Made by a program: the position numbers and the translations under genes. Below, one piece after another: positions 1-6,544 of a DNA stretch of 7,891 bases. Origin of the DNA: Candidatus Dojkabacteria bacterium (GTDB taxonomy: Bacteria > Patescibacteriota > Dojkabacteria > SC72 > T1SED10-24); NCBI GenBank assembly GCA_003560355.1, contig PWIP01000019.1:1-7891 (forward strand), given 5' to 3'. The notes beneath the pieces were generated by a model. The model did not search any database. It worked only from the letters and a program-made list of their open reading frames with translations, and had not been told where the DNA came from. The stretch's first letter is position 1, and each line of letters begins with the position of its first letter.

Positions 1-430
1 GTTTGTTTTCTGATTCCGTTAACTCTAAATGTTTTTCATCGTTTAATTCCTTAAGAGAAATCATCCAAAGGTCAACAAAAGGATGAATTAAATCAATCAC
101 TTTCTTGTTCGTTTTTATACATGTATCTACTGCTGTATGTATGTTGTTTTCCTTCAAAAGTTTAAGAAATTCTAAAAGAAATTCTGGTTGCATTACAGGT
201 TCACCCCCACTTATTGTCACTCCTCCTCCATTTTTCCAGTATTCTTGATTTCTAATTACTTTTTTAAAAAGTTCTTCTGGTGTATATTCTTGTCCCATCT
301 TTGGAAAATTTGTATCAATATTGTGACAAAATTTACACTTTAGAGGACAACCTTGAAAGAAAACTACTGTTCTAATGCCTGGCCCATCTAAAGTACCCAT
401 GGACTCTATTGAGTGTATATATCCTGTCAT
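1..430 (-). CDS. pflA: Pyruvate formate-lyase activating enzyme (radical SAM), 3' end outside window
   Basis: This radical-SAM enzyme uses a [4Fe-4S] cluster and S-adenosylmethionine to abstract a hydrogen from PflB and create its glycyl radical. The 143 visible residues show the cluster motif CxxxCxxC (C28, C32, C35, reading GCPLKCKFCHN), the N-terminal block IHSIESMGTLDGPGIR, and the SAM-binding GGxxISGGEP stretch near residues 69-78. The order and spacing of these blocks match E. coli PflA. The ATG at 430-428 is chosen because the family's N-terminus begins just there. No Shine-Dalgarno precedes it. It lies 21 bp after the pflB stop on the same strand, so the pair is probably cotranscribed and the activase made from the pflB message. 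One oddity is Ser125 where E. coli PflA has the cation-site Asp of MLDLK (here MISLK). The C-terminal part, roughly 100 residues, lies beyond position 1. Confidence 0.95.
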   Translation of the reverse strand, partial: MTGYIHSIESMGTLDGPGIRTVVFFQGCPLKCKFCHNIDTNFPKMGQEYTPEELFKKVIRNQEYWKNGGGVTISGGEPVMQPEFLLEFLKLLKENNIHTAVDTCIKTNKKVIDLIHPFVDLWMISLKELNDEKHLELTESENK

Positions 431-451
431 TTTGTAAAAATTAAAATTTAA

Positions 452-2701
452 CTACATTTTACTATGAAAAGTTCTTGCAATGACTTCATCCTGTTGTTCT
501 TTTGAAAGTTTGTTGAATAGTACGGCGTATCCACTTACTCTGATTGTTAGTTGAGGGTACTTTTCTGGATTTTTTTGAGCTTCAAGAAGTGTTTCTCTAG
601 TAAGCACATTGACATTTAAATGATGCCCTCCTTTTGCAAGAAGGTAAGCGTCTAGCAAAGAAACAAGATTTTCTTTTTGTTCTTTTTCTGTTTTCCCAAG
701 AGAGTTTGGAGTTATGGAAAAGGTGTTTGAGATACCATCAACAGAGTCTTCATAAGGTAGTTTTGCTACAGAATTTAATGATGCAATTGCACCGTTGTGG
801 TCTCTTCCATGCATTGGATTTGCTCCTGGAGCAAATGGCTCACCAGAATTTCTACCATCAGGTGTTGAACCAGTACCGTAGCCATAAACAACATTTGCTG
901 TTATGGTTAGAATTGAAAGAACATGTTTTGAATTTCTGTAAGTTGGATATTTTCTCAAAGCTTTCATGAACTCTTTAACAACATCAACAGCTATTCTATC
1001 AACTTTTTCACAATCATTCCCAAATTTTGGATAATTACCCTCTATTACGAATTTTTCTACAACATTTTTTTTGTTCCAAACAGGTTTTACCTTGCCATAT
1101 TTAATTGCACTAAGTGAATCTGCTACTACTGAAAGCCCAGCTATTCCAAAAGCCATATTTCTTTTTACATGCAAATCATGAAGAGCCATTTGTTCTGATT
1201 CATAGTAATATTTGTCGTGCATGTAATGTATTACGTTCATGAGTGTTACATATTGCTTTGCAATCCAATTTATTGTATCTACAAAATTATTCCAAATTTC
1301 ATCAAAATCTAAAACTTTTTGACTTTGTAAAGCTTCAAAGTTTTCAATTATTACATCTCCACCTTCAGTCTTGTATTCACTTTCATGAGTTATTGCTTCT
1401 TCTTTTCCACTATTTATTGCAAGAAGCAAAGCTTTTACAAGATTACATCTTGCTCCAAAAAATTGCATTTCTTTACCTAAAGCCATACCAGATACACAGC
1501 AAGAAATTCCATAATCATCTCCATAAAAGGGTTTCATTAATTCATCGTTTTCATATTGTATGGAGCTTGAAAGAACTGATTGCTTTGTACAATATCTCTT
1601 CCAACTACCAGGGAGGTTTTTACTCCACAAGACGGTAAGGTTTGGTTCTGGTGCAGGCCCTAAATTTGTTAAAGTATGTAAAAACCTATACGAAGTTTTT
1701 GTAACAAAATGTTTTCCATTTAGGTCGGTTCCTCCAAGAACCATTGTTACCCATGTAGGATCTCCAGCAAAAAGTTGGTCGTATTCTGGAGTACGTAAAT
1801 GTCTTACAATTCTTAATTTAATTACAAAATCATCAATTATTTCTTGAATTTGTTCTTCTGTATATTTTCCACTTTGAAGATCTTTTTCAAAAAATATGTC
1901 CAAAAATGTATCCAATCTACCAATTGACATTGCTGCACCATCCTGTTGTTTTACTGCAGCTAAATAGCCAAAATACATCCACTGGACAGCTTCTTTTGAA
2001 TCTGTTGCTGGTTTAGAAATATCAAAGCCATACATGTTTGCCATTTCCTTAATTTCTTCTAGGGCTTTAATTTGCTCAAAAACTTCTTCTCGTAAACGAA
2101 TATTATCATCTGTCATGTACCTACTTAAGGTTTTTAGATCATCTTTTTTAAATTCAATTAAACGATCAATTCCATACAAGGGTACTCTGCGATAGTCTCC
2201 AATAATTCTCCCACGTGAGTAATTGTCTGGTAAACCTGTTAGGATGTGTTTTTTTCGTAATAGTCTGTGTTTTTCTGAATAAACGCTAAATACTCCATCA
2301 TTATGGGTTTTGCGGTATTTGGAAAAAATTTCTTCCACATCCTTGTCAATATTAAAGCCATAGCTTTCTGCAGCTCTTTTAACCAGTTTAATACCTCCTA
2401 AGGGCTTTATTGTCCTTTTTAGCGGTTTATCAGATTGAAGACCAACAATTATTTCATTTTGTTTGTCAATATATCCAGGCTTATGACTTAATATTGTTGA
2501 AGGTGTTTTTGTATCTAGTTCAAGAATTCCTTTTTTTTGTTCTATCTGTACTAACTCACAAATCTTTTCCCAGATTTTCTTTGTTCTTTCGGTAGCTGGT
2601 GCGAGGAATGATTCATCGCCATTGTATTGTGTATAGTTGAGATGGACAAAATTACGAACATCTACTTCTGTTTGCCATTTCCCTGTTTTAAAAGTTTCCA
2701 T
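452..2701 (-). CDS. pflB: Formate C-acetyltransferase (pyruvate formate-lyase)
   Basis: This cytosolic glycyl-radical enzyme converts pyruvate and CoA to acetyl-CoA and formate, the main anaerobic pyruvate-splitting step in mixed-acid fermentation. The 749-residue product is close to the E. coli length (about 760). It has the PFL block [16 protein letters not shown] near residues 164-179, and the catalytic Cys-Cys pair C401-C402 in GISCCVSGM, followed by [10 protein letters not shown]. The C-terminal glycyl-radical motif RVSGYAV carries the radical at G724, followed by a tail ending TRTF-like (ARTFHSKM). These features separate true PFL from glycerol or choline-lyase relatives, which lack the Cys-Cys pair. 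The ATG at 2701-2699 gives the usual N-terminus, with no Shine-Dalgarno before it, and the stop is TAG. pflA follows 21 bp downstream. No formate channel gene (focA) lies upstream; a divergent HAD gene is there instead. The gene appears intact and functional. Confidence 0.98.
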   Translation of the reverse strand: METFKTGKWQTEVDVRNFVHLNYTQYNGDESFLAPATERTKKIWEKICELVQIEQKKGILELDTKTPSTILSHKPGYIDKQNEIIVGLQSDKPLKRTIKPLGGIKLVKRAAESYGFNIDKDVEEIFSKYRKTHNDGVFSVYSEKHRLLRKKHILTGLPDNYSRGRIIGDYRRVPLYGIDRLIEFKKDDLKTLSRYMTDDNIRLREEVFEQIKALEEIKEMANMYGFDISKPATDSKEAVQWMYFGYLAAVKQQDGAAMSIGRLDTFLDIFFEKDLQSGKYTEEQIQEIIDDFVIKLRIVRHLRTPEYDQLFAGDPTWVTMVLGGTDLNGKHFVTKTSYRFLHTLTNLGPAPEPNLTVLWSKNLPGSWKRYCTKQSVLSSSIQYENDELMKPFYGDDYGISCCVSGMALGKEMQFFGARCNLVKALLLAINSGKEEAITHESEYKTEGGDVIIENFEALQSQKVLDFDEIWNNFVDTINWIAKQYVTLMNVIHYMHDKYYYESEQMALHDLHVKRNMAFGIAGLSVVADSLSAIKYGKVKPVWNKKNVVEKFVIEGNYPKFGNDCEKVDRIAVDVVKEFMKALRKYPTYRNSKHVLSILTITANVVYGYGTGSTPDGRNSGEPFAPGANPMHGRDHNGAIASLNSVAKLPYEDSVDGISNTFSITPNSLGKTEKEQKENLVSLLDAYLLAKGGHHLNVNVLTRETLLEAQKNPEKYPQLTIRVSGYAVLFNKLSKEQQDEVIARTFHSKM

Positions 2702-2770
2702 AGGGCAGTTGATAGTATTAAGTTTGTGTTATAACATAGCATAGATGTAAAATTTTTTGAAGAGTTGTTT
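2702..2770. promoter_or_regulatory. Divergent promoter region between pflB and the HAD gene
   Basis: This 69-bp gap must hold the promoters for both divergent genes. Rightward, TTGATA (2709-2714) and TAACAT (2732-2737) are separated by 17 bp and would start a message about 27 nt before the HAD gene ATG. Leftward, the minus strand shows TTCAAA (2761-2756) and TATGTT (2738-2733), also 17 bp apart, giving a pflB leader of about 25 nt. An alternative minus-strand -10, TACTAT (2717-2712), would give a leader of only a few nucleotides. None is a strong consensus match. A 10-bp perfect palindrome, TGTTATAACA (2727-2736), overlaps both candidate -10 elements and could be an operator, but it does not fit the Rex or FNR consensus. 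Promoter assignments are inference. Confidence 0.4.
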
Positions 2771-3181
2771 ATGTACAAAGCAATTATATGTGATATATAT
2801 GGGGTTTTAATGAATGTTAGTGTAAATGGTGATATCAATATGAAACTCATTGATTTTTTGATAGAAAATAAAAAGAGGTATGGATTATTACTATTATATT
2901 CAAGCCTAAATGAACAAAGCGTAAAAGGGCTAAAAAAAGCTGTACCAGAGCTATTTGAGGTAGTAGATGCTGAATATTATGCTTCAAATGTTAAATATTT
3001 GAAACCTGATATACGAGGTTTTGAGGAAATTTTAAACAAATGGGGTTTAAAAGCCAACGAAGTTTTGTTTATTGATGATTCTGAAAGGAATGTAAATGCA
3101 GCAAAAACTCTGGGTATAAAAACTTTGCAATATGGAAGTTCTGAAGACATATCTACTTTAAACTCCCTTTTATCTCCTTAA
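2771..3181 (+). CDS. Small HAD-superfamily hydrolase-like protein
   Basis: The 136-residue product has the four HAD motifs in order. Motif I is CDIYGVL with the nucleophile candidate D8. Motif II is LLLYSSLNE with S44. Motif III is the lysine K78 in LKPD. Motif IV is FIDDSERNV with D102-D103, followed by AAKTLGIKTLQY as in many HAD phosphatases. Only about 35 residues separate motifs I and II, so there is no C1 cap domain. The second motif-I residue is Tyr (DxY), as in L-2-haloacid dehalogenases, rather than the acid/base Asp of typical phosphatases. The substrate cannot be predicted. ATG at 2771 is preferred; a TTG at 2765 in the same frame would add two residues, and a weak GAAGAG lies 6 nt before the ATG. 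The gene diverges from pflB and its last 29 bp overlap the end of uvrB on the other strand. Confidence 0.85.
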   Translation: MYKAIICDIYGVLMNVSVNGDINMKLIDFLIENKKRYGLLLLYSSLNEQSVKGLKKAVPELFEVVDAEYYASNVKYLKPDIRGFEEILNKWGLKANEVLFIDDSERNVNAAKTLGIKTLQYGSSEDISTLNSLLSP

Positions 3182-5138
3182 TCTGATCCCTGTACTGTGC
3201 TGCTTTTTCAAACTGCAAGTTCTCAGAAGCTATCATCATTTTTTCTTCTAGGTCTTTTACTACACGATTAATTTCTTGAGTAGAAGGTTTGTTTTGCTTA
3301 ATCCATTCATCATACTTTTTCTTTTCGTCAATATCTGGAATATCAACCATTTTTTTACGAATTTCTTTTATTATGGACTTTGGATCAATTCCGTGCTTTT
3401 TGTTGTATCCCATTTGATATTTTCTTCTCCTTTCAGTCTCTGAAATAGCGTATTTCATACTTTGAGTCATATTATCCGCGTAGAGTATAACTCTGCCTTC
3501 TAGGTGCCTTGCAGCTCTCCCTATGGTTTGTATTAGACTAGTTTTTGACCTCAAAAAACCTTCTTTGTCTGCATCAAGAATTGCAACTAAGGAAACTTCA
3601 GGAAGATCAAGACCCTCACGAAGCAAATTAATACCTACAACTACATCATATTCACCAAGTCTAAGGTCTCTGAGTATATCTACTCTTTCTACAGTATCAA
3701 CGTCAGAGTGTAGATATTGTACTTTAATGTTTAAATCTTTTAGATATGTTGTTAAATCTTCAGCCATTTTTTTTGTCAAAGTAGTTATTAAAACTCTCTG
3801 ACCTTTTTCAACAGTTTCCTTTATTTCATCTATTAGGTTATCTATTTGATTTTTAGTAGGTCTAACAGAAAGTTCTGGATCCAAAAGCCCTGTTGGTCTG
3901 GTAAGAAGTTCTGTAACATTATCTTTTGCTAAATTCATTTCCCAGTTGTCTGGAGTAGCGGAAAAATAAATGGTCTTTCCTCTTCTTGTAAAAAATTCAT
4001 CAAAATTTAATGGGCGATTATCTCTAGCCGATGGTAATCTAAAACCATATTCTATGAGTGTGTCTTTTCTAGACTTATCACCACCAAACATTCCTCCAAC
4101 TTGAGGGATTGTAATATGTGACTCATCTACAAAAAAGAGATAGTCTTTTGGAAAGTAATCCATTAAAGTAAATGGGGGTGAACCAGATTCTCTTTCTTCA
4201 AAATATATTGAATAGTTTTCCATCCCTTTGCAATACCCAACTTCTCTTATCATCTCTATATCATATTTTGTTTTTTGCTCTAGTCTTTTGGCTTCTAAAT
4301 CTTTGTTCAAATTTTTTAAAAACTTAATTCTTTTTTCCAAATCTTGTTCTATTTTTTCCGTTGCTTTGTTTATGACATCGGAATTAAATATGAATGATTT
4401 TGAAGGGAAAATCTCAACTTCATTAACATCGCGTATTCTCTGGCCTGTCAATTTATCAACAAACCCAATCCTCTCTATTTCATCACCCCAAAGTTCTAAA
4501 CGCACTGGAAATTCTTCATAAGGTGGGAAAATTTCAACAACATCTCCTTTTACACGAAAAGTACTGGGTTCAAAGTCCGTTTTGTCTCTTTCGTATTGCA
4601 TAAAAGTAAGTTGTTGAGAAAGTGAAGATATTGATATTGAGTCCCCAACCTTAAAAATTACAGATTTATTACTATAGTTGTTAGGGTCTCCGATGTTGTA
4701 AATACATGATACAGAAGCTACAACAATTACATCTTTTCTTGTTAAAACAGCATTCATAGCAGAGAGTCTGAAAAGTTCAATTTGTTTGTTAATATCAGAT
4801 TCTTTTTCAATATATATGTCTCTAGATGGAATATATGCTTCTGGTTGGTAATAGTCATAGTAAGAGACAAAATACTTCACTGCATTTTCTGGAAAATATT
4901 CTTTAAATTCTTCAAAGAGTTGAGCTGCAAGAGTTTTGTTGTGGGAGAGTATTAAGGTTGGCTTTTGTAAATTCTGTATTATATTTGCCATTACAAATGT
5001 TTTTCCAGAACCTGTTACACCAGCAAGAACCTGATCTTGAAGACCTGAATTATGTTTCTTAATTAGGGAGTCAATCGCTTTTTTTTGGTCTGGAGAGGGG
5101 CTATATGTTGTTTTTAATTTAAACTTTTTCTCTTGCAT
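3153..5138 (-). CDS. uvrB: UvrABC excinuclease subunit B
   Basis: UvrB is the DNA-damage-verifying helicase-like subunit of nucleotide excision repair. It is loaded by UvrA and then recruits UvrC. The 661-residue product is near the family norm of about 670. Visible in order are Walker A GVTGSGKT (40-47), the damage-probing beta-hairpin with YYDYYQPEAY (93-102), EVGYCKGMENYS (299-310), the Walker B-like VDESH (337-341), SATP (393-396), LREGLDLPEVSLVAILDADKEG (about 506-527), the arginine-finger motif QTIGRAARH (537-545), and a C-terminal UVR domain (about 624-658) that contacts UvrC. The N-terminal Q-motif region reads YSPSPDQKKAI instead of the usual YxPxGDQPxAI. The ATG at 5138 gives the family N-terminus. 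No Shine-Dalgarno precedes it, but TAAAAT lies 7 nt upstream, suggesting a leaderless mRNA. No LexA-type box was seen. The stop is TAG, inside the HAD gene's 3' end. Confidence 0.98.
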   Translation of the reverse strand: MQEKKFKLKTTYSPSPDQKKAIDSLIKKHNSGLQDQVLAGVTGSGKTFVMANIIQNLQKPTLILSHNKTLAAQLFEEFKEYFPENAVKYFVSYYDYYQPEAYIPSRDIYIEKESDINKQIELFRLSAMNAVLTRKDVIVVASVSCIYNIGDPNNYSNKSVIFKVGDSISISSLSQQLTFMQYERDKTDFEPSTFRVKGDVVEIFPPYEEFPVRLELWGDEIERIGFVDKLTGQRIRDVNEVEIFPSKSFIFNSDVINKATEKIEQDLEKRIKFLKNLNKDLEAKRLEQKTKYDIEMIREVGYCKGMENYSIYFEERESGSPPFTLMDYFPKDYLFFVDESHITIPQVGGMFGGDKSRKDTLIEYGFRLPSARDNRPLNFDEFFTRRGKTIYFSATPDNWEMNLAKDNVTELLTRPTGLLDPELSVRPTKNQIDNLIDEIKETVEKGQRVLITTLTKKMAEDLTTYLKDLNIKVQYLHSDVDTVERVDILRDLRLGEYDVVVGINLLREGLDLPEVSLVAILDADKEGFLRSKTSLIQTIGRAARHLEGRVILYADNMTQSMKYAISETERRRKYQMGYNKKHGIDPKSIIKEIRKKMVDIPDIDEKKKYDEWIKQNKPSTQEINRVVKDLEEKMMIASENLQFEKAAQYRDQIKEIKGSLK

Positions 5139-5151
5139 AAGGGTTATTTTA
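5139..5151 (-). promoter_or_regulatory. Candidate uvrB -10 element for a leaderless mRNA
   Basis: Read on the minus strand, TAAAAT (5151-5146) is followed by seven bases, AACCCTT, and then the uvrB ATG. A -10 hexamer at this distance would place the transcription start at or next to the A of the start codon, the known arrangement of leaderless genes. No good -35 hexamer is visible at 16-18 bp upstream. The region is AT-rich, so a five-of-six match can arise by chance. Confidence 0.4.
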
Positions 5152-5174
5152 ACAAGATATTAAGGTTTTGTATA

Positions 5175-5203
5175 TTGAAAATAAAATATAAAAATGATAT
5201 AAT
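5175..5203 (+). promoter_or_regulatory. Strong sigma70-type promoter for the three-gene cluster
   Basis: TTGAAA (5175-5180) is followed by a 17-bp spacer and TATAAT (5198-5203). TG at 5195-5196 adds an extended -10. Five of six and six of six bases match the consensus, with the ideal spacing. The expected start point is near 5210, giving a leader of about 24 nt before the ATG at 5234. The leader has no Shine-Dalgarno. This is the best promoter in the window, and it faces away from uvrB. Confidence 0.8.
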
Positions 5204-5213
5204 GGCGCCATTA
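5200..5213. promoter_or_regulatory. 14-bp perfect palindrome over -10 and start point (candidate operator)
   Basis: TAATGGCGCCATTA is perfectly self-complementary and has a GC-rich core (GGCGCC) in an otherwise very AT-rich spacer. It overlaps the last four bases of the -10 hexamer and covers the predicted start point, the classic position for a repressor that blocks RNA polymerase. No known regulator consensus was recognised. The palindrome is seen directly; the operator role is inference. Confidence 0.5.
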
Positions 5214-5228
5214 AAATAACTATTTTAA
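5211..5228. repeat. Inverted repeat in the leader, arms of 8 bp
   Basis: TTAAAATA and TATTTTAA flank a central AC and fill most of the predicted 5' leader, ending 5 bases before the ATG at 5234. It abuts and shares three bases with the 14-bp palindrome. As RNA it would be a weak all-A-U hairpin; as DNA it could be a second protein-binding half of the same control region. Its AT-only arms make chance occurrence plausible. Confidence 0.4.
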
Positions 5229-5233
5229 ATAAT

Positions 5234-5710
5234 ATGGAAGAATTTGAGAAGCAAAAAGAACCACAAGAAGTGAATTTAACTGTAGAACAAGAGTTCCGTT
5301 TAGAAAAAGATATACAGGCGAACTTAATAAAAGCTGAGAATGTAGAAGAAGTAAAAGAACAAATGGAAAAACTAGTGTCATTGGAAAGAAACTCAAAAAA
5401 TGGTAGGGCAATAGCAAAAACAGAGGATTGCATGGGCGTCTTAAATTTAGGATGTGTTGGGGCAAATATTGGCAATGAAATTGCATCATCTTTGGCAAAA
5501 GATCTATATCCAGAATTGTATAGAAATATCGCTTTAAAAAGGGAAAAAATAGAAGTTAAAGACTTGGTTAAAATGGCTACAAGTCTTCGTCTTTTATATA
5601 TTGGTAATAAACGGTATGATGGAGTTGATTCAATAAATAAGGAAATGATTGAAAACGCATTTATAAAGCTAATTCAGCTTTTACCTCCTGAAGATGGAGA
5701 AAGAGAATAA
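5234..5710 (+). CDS. Hypothetical protein, first gene of trio
   Basis: I do not recognise this 158-residue protein. It has no signal peptide or transmembrane segment and is probably cytosolic. Residues 1-56 are highly charged and Glu/Lys-rich, likely helical or coiled coil. Residues 66-80 hold a small glycine-containing patch with two cysteines (C66, C74; GCVGANIG). Residues 80-150 look like amphipathic helices, including SLAKDLYPELY (86-96) and AFIKLIQLLPP (142-152). The KDLYP element and the hydrophobic C-terminal helix resemble the next gene's product. The gene follows a strong promoter with a palindrome over its -10, so it is probably expressed and may be repressible. The ATG at 5234 lacks a Shine-Dalgarno. 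Its last 17 bp overlap the following gene. That it is a real gene is supported by the promoter, the tight packing and the length of the open frame; its function is unknown. Confidence 0.75.
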   Translation: MEEFEKQKEPQEVNLTVEQEFRLEKDIQANLIKAENVEEVKEQMEKLVSLERNSKNGRAIAKTEDCMGVLNLGCVGANIGNEIASSLAKDLYPELYRNIALKREKIEVKDLVKMATSLRLLYIGNKRYDGVDSINKEMIENAFIKLIQLLPPEDGERE

Positions 5711-6086
5711 CAACGAAAAGCTTACAATTAAAAATTCCTCAGAATTTCAAACTTTAGAGGAAGCAAATTCATCTCTTGATAATATGTTAGAAGCTGCTTT
5801 TAGGGATAAAGGTACAGAAGCTTTTGAGCAAATTGAAAATGGCGTGGAAATATTAGATGACTTAGAATTAACTTCAGATGTTCGAAATTTAATAATAACG
5901 AGATTGGTTAAAGACTTTTACCCTATTGCAAAAGTCTCAGGAGAAGTGATAAAAACAGGAAGTATTGCAAAAGTAGCTAACACTTTAGGAAAAATAATCA
6001 AAGATGATTATGAAGAAACAGAATTTGCAGATAAGTGTAAAAAAGCTTTTTTTGAAACAATTATATTAAATGATAAAACTATATAA
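5694..6086 (+). CDS. Hypothetical protein, second gene of trio
   Basis: This 130-residue acidic protein is unrecognised, has no membrane segments and is predicted mostly helical. Residues 1-20 are polar and Asn/Glu/Lys-rich. Residues 21-60 contain acidic amphipathic helices. Residues 62-77 read DVRNLIITRLVKDFYP, comparable with NIGNEIASSLAKDLYP in the upstream product. KCKKAFFETIIL (114-125) forms a C-terminal hydrophobic helix. The ATG at 5694 lies inside the end of the preceding gene in a different frame (17-bp overlap). It is preferred because it gives MEKE, the same N-terminus as the next gene, and because the next in-frame Met is residue 31. With no Shine-Dalgarno, translation probably depends on ribosomes terminating on the upstream gene. 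The stop overlaps the next start as TAATG. Confidence 0.75.
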   Translation: MEKENNNEKLTIKNSSEFQTLEEANSSLDNMLEAAFRDKGTEAFEQIENGVEILDDLELTSDVRNLIITRLVKDFYPIAKVSGEVIKTGSIAKVANTLGKIIKDDYEETEFADKCKKAFFETIILNDKTI

Positions 6087-6520
6087 TGGAAAAAGAAATA
6101 TCAGGAAATAAAAGTAGTAGATATACAGAATCAGGTCTATACGGCAAATTACAAGAATTACATCCAGAATGTTATGATTTATTTCTTTCACAATTAACTA
6201 AAGTTGTTAGAAGCTCAGGAGAAAAGGAAATTTTACTTTATACAGATATTCTTCTGGAATTTGCTGTTCATAAAGGAGACAGTGATATAACTGGTAAAAT
6301 AGTAGAAACAACAGTAGATGAATTTTTACCTGTTTTAAATAGAAAAAACTCTGAAAGTATCAAGAATTTACTGTCGAATGAATATAAAACAGTTTTGGAA
6401 AATTTTGAAGAAATAAGGGAAAATGCTGATGAACAAACTGCTTCAAAGTGTTTATTTGGGGAAGCTATTCTTACTTTCCCTGGCAGTAAAATCATTGACG
6501 AAGAAAAACTAGATTCTTAA
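6086..6520 (+). CDS. Hypothetical protein, third gene of trio
   Basis: This 144-residue soluble acidic protein has no recognised family. It begins MEKE like its upstream neighbour, then has a polar segment and likely helices at about 17-63 (LYGKLQELHPECYDLFLSQL and on). GKIVETTVDEFLP (70-82) aligns in position with the LVKDFYP element of the second gene. KCLFGEAILTFPG (121-133) aligns loosely with KCKKAFFETIIL there; the two blocks are about the same distance apart in both proteins. Identity is low, so common ancestry is a hypothesis. The start is TAATG, sharing one base with the preceding stop, which suggests coupled translation. mutL begins 24 bp downstream in the same reading frame, after the TAA, with no terminator hairpin between them. 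Confidence 0.75.
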   Translation: MEKEISGNKSSRYTESGLYGKLQELHPECYDLFLSQLTKVVRSSGEKEILLYTDILLEFAVHKGDSDITGKIVETTVDEFLPVLNRKNSESIKNLLSNEYKTVLENFEEIRENADEQTASKCLFGEAILTFPGSKIIDEEKLDS

Positions 6521-6532
6521 ACTAAAACCCTC

Positions 6533-6544
6533 TATAATCCACCT
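6533..6544 (+). promoter_or_regulatory. Candidate mutL -10 element for a leaderless mRNA
   Basis: A perfect TATAAT (6533-6538) is followed by six bases, CCACCT, and then the mutL ATG. This spacing puts the expected transcription start on or beside the start codon. There is no Shine-Dalgarno, and CCACCT is nearly its complement. No good -35 is seen: TTGACG at 6495-6500 is 32 bp away, too far. Readthrough from the upstream trio remains possible as well. Confidence 0.5.

Noticed and set aside
1243..1847. Plus-strand open frames opposite pflB
   Set aside because: They lie antisense to a highly conserved enzyme, have Leu/Phe/His-rich compositions typical of reversed AT-rich codons, and show no family motifs.
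2724..2740. Rex or FNR site controlling pflB
   Set aside because: TTGTG at 2724-2728 is followed by TTATAACATAG, which lacks the required second half-site and spacing.
2662..2850. Short minus-strand frame overlapping the pflB start and the HAD gene
   Set aside because: It covers the divergent promoter region and both gene starts and shows no recognisable motif.
5139..5233. LexA (SOS) box upstream of uvrB
   Set aside because: I looked for CTGT-N8-ACAG and GAAC-N4-GTTC type sites and saw none. The GGCGCC-centred palindrome does not resemble either.
5149..5498. Minus-strand open frames opposite the first gene of the trio
   Set aside because: Ser/Phe-rich and Leu/Phe-rich translations typical of antisense shadows. 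They run across the strong rightward promoter; the plus-strand frame has a promoter and packed neighbours.
6495..6538. TTGACG as the -35 of the mutL TATAAT
   Set aside because: The spacing is 32 bp, about twice the workable distance.
6521..6544. Intrinsic terminator between the trio and mutL
   Set aside because: The 24-bp gap has no hairpin followed by a T tract.
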